Assembly: GCA_933228675.1 (NCBI GenBank)
Contig: OW121744.1
Location: forward strand, 92,628,385 to 92,692,384
Length of the DNA: 64,000 bases
Direction of reading: 5' to 3'
DNA from: Stomorhina lunata
Lineage: Eukaryota > Arthropoda > Insecta > Diptera > Rhiniidae
Position numbers and translations under genes: made by a program. The notes under the pieces are model-generated. The model was not told the DNA's origin. It ran no database searches and worked only from the letters and a program-made list of their open reading frames with translations. How positions within the stretch are numbered: position 1 is the first letter of the stretch; each line of letters begins with the position of its first letter. Below, piece after piece: positions 59,433 through 64,000 of the stretch.

Positions 59433-60680
59433 TGTAGTGTCCATTGTCGATAGCTAAGTACAGCTCTAGTACAGGTGTATCAGCTTTTTCATAATTTATC
59501 ACACTTACAGCATATCGTGAAACCCTTGCATTTTGCTTATATTATCTGATTATATATTAGCATAATAAGTGGTATTGGTGTTTTGATTTTCTTCTTATAA
59601 CTATGTCTGTTTATACTATGGTTGAAATCAAACTCTTCAAAGTTACTATGGAAATTAAAAGCAACTTTTTAATTAAGAAGCACTTAATATAAATGACCTT
59701 TTTATCTAATGCCTAAGTATAGCGTCCCTCTAGCAAAAGACAGGAGTTAAAAGCACAAATACATTAGGGTCATATAAAACATGTTTCGGACTATTTTATA
59801 AAGGATAATTTTCAATAAGGTCCTTGGAGACAAACAAACCAAAAAAGTATCTAGAATTCTAGGAAAGAAGATTGTAGTCAAAGGAGATTAAAAATTGTAT
59901 TAAATATTCCTCTAAGAAAATACTAGATTAATTAAAAATTAATAGAATAAAACAGATTTCATCTGTTAGCTAAAAAAAATTTGTCAAATAAAAATAAAAT
60001 CTCATCTATTACCGAACAAAATTTATTGATATGCCTTTAAATAAATTTTTAAAATCAAAGCAATCAATCTGTGATCACTCTGACTTCTAAGAACAATTTC
60101 TCAAAACTAAATTCCTTAATTTATTTTCTTTGTTTTGCAATCGCTTTTATTTTTATTCTTATACTACAATACGAGTATCTAAAAATCTACTTTCTTTCCT
60201 ATTTTATACTCTATTGGTTTTGATGTTACAGTAAGAGCTTTCATAAATATATATTACATCGTGGCGACTGTATAATATTTCTAATAATATACGTTACAAA
60301 TATTATGTGATGTCATGTCAATTGTTATAATTTATTTATGATATAAAAATACAAATCATCATGAGGATATTATCCTTAGAACATTGTGTTTTATTAAATA
60401 ATGTGTTAGTGTACTCACACAATACACACATACGAGTATACCATGAAATTCAATGAATTACGGAGAAACTGTCATAAGATTATTACAGATTTAATATAAC
60501 ATTAATATGTGTTGCTCAAGTTTTCATTATTGTCAGTTGAACAGATACAATAAAATAATATATAATGTAATACTTTATATTACAGCTCAATATGAAGAGT
60601 TAGCTTACTTCTCAGACCATGATTTGATGTATGTCATAAACTTTGTATAAGGTTATTTCTTAGACTATGTTTTAGCCTAT
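59433..60680. other. Spacer between oppositely oriented 12-bp arrays; no gene seen
   Basis: About 1.25 kb of AT-rich unique-looking DNA. No coding frame, tRNA or tandem repeat that I can support. Confidence 0.55.
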
Positions 60681-62810
60681 GGGTTAGCCAATGTCATAGT
60701 CTATGTCTTAGTCTATGTCTTATTCTATGTCTTAGTCTATGTCTTAGTCTATGTCTTAGTCTATGTCTTAGTCTATGTCTTAGTCTATGTCTTAGTCTAT
60801 GTCTTAGTCTATGTCTTAGTCTATGTCTTAGTCTATGTCTTAGTCTATGTCTTAGTCTATGTCTTAGTCTATGTCTTAGTCTATGTCTTAGTCTATGTCT
60901 TAGTCTATGTCTTAGTCTATGTCTTAGTCTATGTCTTAGTCTATGTCTTAGTCTATGTCTTAGTCTATATCTTAGTCTATGTCTTAGTCTATGTCTTAGT
61001 CTATGTCTTAGTCTATGTCTTAGTCTATGTCTCAGTCTATGTCTTAGTCTATGTCTTAGTCTATGTCTTAGTCTATGTCTTAGTCTATGTCTTATTCTAT
61101 GTCTTAGTCTATGTCTTAGTCTATGTCTTATTCTATGTCTTAGTCTATGTCTTAGTCTATGTCTTAGTCTATGTCTTAGTCTATGTCTTAGTCTATGTCT
61201 TAGTCTATGTCTTAGTGTATGTCTTAGTGTATGTCTTAGTCTATGTCTTAGTCTATGTCTTAGTCTATGTCTTAGTCTATGTCTTAGTCTATGTCTTAGT
61301 CTATGTCTTAGTCTATGTCTTAGTCTATGTCTTAGTCTATGTCTTAGTCTATGTCTCAGTCTATGTCTTAGTCTATGTCTTAGTCTATGTCTTAGTCTAT
61401 GTCTTAGTCTATGTCTTAGTCTATGTCTTAGTCTATGTCTTAGTCTATGTCTTAGTCTATGTCTTAGTCTATGTCTTAGTCTATGTCTTAGTCTATGTCT
61501 TAGTCTATGTCTTAGTCTATGTCTTAGTCTATGTCTTAGTCTATGTCTTAGTCTATGTCTTAGTCTATGTCTTAGTCTATGTCTTAGTGTATGTCTTAGT
61601 GTATGTCTTAGTCTATGTCTTAGTCTATGTCTTAGTCTATGTCTTAGTCTATGTCTTAGTCTATGTCTTAGTCTATGTCTTAGTCTATGTCTTAGTCTAT
61701 GTCTTAGTCTATGTCTTAGTCTATGTCTTAGTCTATGTCTTAGTCTATGTCTTAGTCTATGTCTTAGTCTATGTCTTAGTCTATGTCTTAGTCTATGTCT
61801 TAGTCTATGTCTTAGTCTATGTCTTAGTCTATGTCTTAGTCTATGTCTTAGTCTATGTCTTAGTCTATGTCTTAGTCTATGTCTTAGTCTATGTCTTAGT
61901 CTATGTCTTAGTCTATGTCTTAGTCTATGTCTTAGTCTATGTCTTAGTCTATGTCTTAGTCTATGTCTTAGTCTATGTCTTAGTCTATGTCTTAGTCTAT
62001 GTCTTAGTCTATGTCTTAGTCTATGTCTTAGTCTATGTCTTAATCTATGTCTTAGTCTATGTCTTAGTCTATGTCTTAGTCTATGTCTTAGTCTGTGTCT
62101 TAGTCTATGTCTTAGTCTATGTCTTAGTCTATGTCTTGGTCTATGTCTTAGTCTATGTCTTAGTCTATGTCTTAGTCTATGTCTTAGTCTATGTCTTAGT
62201 CTATGTCTTAGTCTATGTCTTAGTCTATGTCTTAGTCTATGTCTTAGTCTATGTCTTAGTCTATGTCATAGTCTATGTCTTAGTCTATATCTTAGTCTAT
62301 GTCTTAGTCTATGTCTTAGTCTATGTCTTAGTCTATGTCTTAGTCTATGTCTTAGTCTATGCCTTAGTCTATGTCTTAGTCTATGTCTTAGTCTATGTCT
62401 TAGTCTATGTCTTAGTCTATGTCTTAGTCTATGTCTTAGTCTATGTCTTAGTCTATGTCTTAGTCTATGTCTTAGTCTATGTCTTAGTCTATGTCTTAGT
62501 CTATGTCTTAGTCTATGTCTTAGTCTATGTCTTAGTCTATGTCTTAGTCTATGTCTTAGTCTATGTCTTAGTCTATGTCTTAGTCTATATTTTAGTCTAT
62601 GTCTTAGTCTATGTCTTAGTCTATGTTTTAGTCTATCTCTTAGTCTATGTCTTAGTCTATGTCTTAGTCTATGTCTTAGCGTATGCCTTAGTCTATGTCT
62701 TAGTCTATGTCTTAGTCTATGTCTAAGTCTATATCTTAGTCTATGTTTTAGTCTATGCCTTAGTGTATATCTTAGTCTATGTATTAGTCTATGTCTTATC
62801 TATTTATTGG
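60681..62810. repeat. 12-bp satellite in opposite orientation (TCTTAGTCTATG)
   Basis: Reverse complement of the 53991-59432 unit, about 175 units, highly uniform between 60720 and 62580. A variant unit CTTAGTGTATG occurs in adjacent pairs at about 61213-61231 and 61585-61603, marking a block duplication of about 372 bp (31 units). The 503-codon frame at 61215-62726 is again only Val-Leu-Val-Tyr repeated and is not a gene. Confidence 0.97.
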
Positions 62811-64000
62811 ATTTCTTAGTATTTGTCTTTATCTTTTTCGTAGTCTTTACAGTAGTTCAAGTCTTAGCCTATGTCTTAGTCTAGTATATAGACTATCATA
62901 TTTAGACTTTTACTTAGTTAATAAATATATAATATATAACGAGAATATAGTATATGTATGTAATCTATTATATCTTTGTTATAGCTATGACTACAAAGCT
63001 TCATTAATCCGAACTTTATGTACCCAAAAAAGCTCTCTACTACTTAACATTTATCATGACTACATTCAAAAATTCTTCTCACCTCTTAAATAAATGCTAC
63101 CAAGACAATTGGAATTTTAAATAATCGTTCATTTAGCACTTCATCAATTGTCCTTAAGAATTATTTACCTCAACGATAATCTAGCAGCGCCAGTTGGCAG
63201 CAGCATAATAATGATAATAACGATTGTACAATAATACTTAAACTTAACGCCTCTTTTTAGTGGTGTTGGTGGCTAGAGCACAAACAAGGAGAAAATACCG
63301 ACAAATTATAATGAAAGATAACCAAACAGCGACTATATATTTTCATATCAAACATCCTTTATATCCTTCGTTATATTAACAACCTTCAGTGGATTAATAG
63401 TTAATTATGATTGCCATTGCCAGAGTACACAAAAGGGACATTCCTAGAATATTAACAACGAAAAAGGAGAAAAGAAATGAGAAAAAAACTGGAACTGGAA
63501 GTGAATGTACATAAACAATTGTCTTTTATAACTGTTAATGTTTATAGTATTTGTTTTGTGTGTTGCACAGTGGCATGAGATGAAAATGGGATTGATCTAT
63601 GTTATTCCCTTACAAAAATAGCGAGGTTTACTCCAGCTGATATCAAAATATAGTCATAGAACTGAGCATCGGACTGTATATGGGCAAATCCGAAAAACAT
63701 TAAACCAAGGACAAAATTTTAAAACTGTCAAAATCACGTATCTGCGTTTATGAAAAAATTTACAATATATTGATCCTTTAGGATATATAATGTAGAGTGG
63801 TTCGAAAAAAAAAGTTGAGTCAGTCACCGCCTAGGATTAAAGATAATGTAAAAGTAATTCTAAAATTTTTTTTTTAGTTTCCCCTTTATGTATTTTGTTA
63901 ATTGTGTCACCATCTTTAGTCCGATCATAACACTTTGGGTGTTCACGGCTGTATAAGGGCTACATTTCTCACTTTGATCATTTTTTACTACCACTTCAAT
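62811..64000. other. No gene seen
   Basis: Unique AT-rich DNA to the window edge. The 100-residue frame at 62791-63093 starts inside the satellite and has no recognisable protein features. Confidence 0.5.

Noticed and set aside
61215..62726. 503-codon open frame (and 54910-55533 on the minus strand) of repeated Val-Leu-Val-Tyr
   Set aside because: The 12-bp unit has a length divisible by three and a stop-free frame, so any long array gives such a frame. No start context, composition change or non-repeat domain supports a protein.
62791..63093. 100-residue plus-strand frame after the 12-bp satellite
   Set aside because: Begins within degraded satellite; Ser/Leu/Tyr-rich text follows from base composition.

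Overview
The window is AT-rich non-coding eukaryotic DNA, most likely from a calyptrate fly of blowfly (calliphorid) type. That assignment is an inference. It rests on the element types present: DINE-1/INE-1-like Helentron ends, a Transib DNA transposon, Jockey/CR1-group non-LTR retrotransposons and tRNA-derived SINE-like insertions. It also rests on the huge, very AT-rich minisatellites. I see no host protein-coding exon, rRNA or tRNA gene. The window reads as a large intron or heterochromatin-like intergenic stretch, and slightly over half of it is tandem repeat.

Layout. 1-4360: 31-bp minisatellite with an orientation switch near 1010 and a 1,295-bp higher-order repeat, ending in a Helentron 3' terminus (4362-4427). 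5440-8312: a second 31-bp array. 10758-13930: Helentron-like copy carrying a 117-bp SINE-like insertion and a different 31-bp array. 14331-15358: Helentron copy split by a SINE. 16305-21835: complete-looking Transib element, with a 678-codon transposase, terminal inverted repeats of about 1.4 kb, CACAGTG ends and a 5-bp target duplication. 22171-24885: dispersed repeat plus a 31-bp array. 25952-33827: one Helentron, reverse orientation, whose interior is 31-bp minisatellite and which is itself interrupted by a non-LTR retrotransposon (27497-31366) with an open EN-RT frame. 34712-35470: compact Helentron with a related empty site at 36030-36126. 36531-52906: a block of minisatellite arrays containing a unique ~500-bp segment in inverted orientation (39541-40061 and 50004-50515). 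53991-62810: 12-bp satellite in two opposite orientations, with a decayed non-LTR element inserted in the left array (55504-59019).

How the parts relate. Every minisatellite left of 53 kb has a 31-bp unit although the unit sequences differ, and several arrays abut Helentron termini. The simplest reading is that DINE-1-like Helentrons carried short central tandem repeats that later expanded to kilobases by unequal exchange. Retrotransposons and SINEs landed in them afterwards. The only long open frames that look like genes are the Transib transposase (18277-20313) and the non-LTR polyprotein (28186-31026). The long frames in the 12-bp satellite are an artefact of a stop-free repeat. Nothing resembles an operon, CRISPR array or prokaryotic system.
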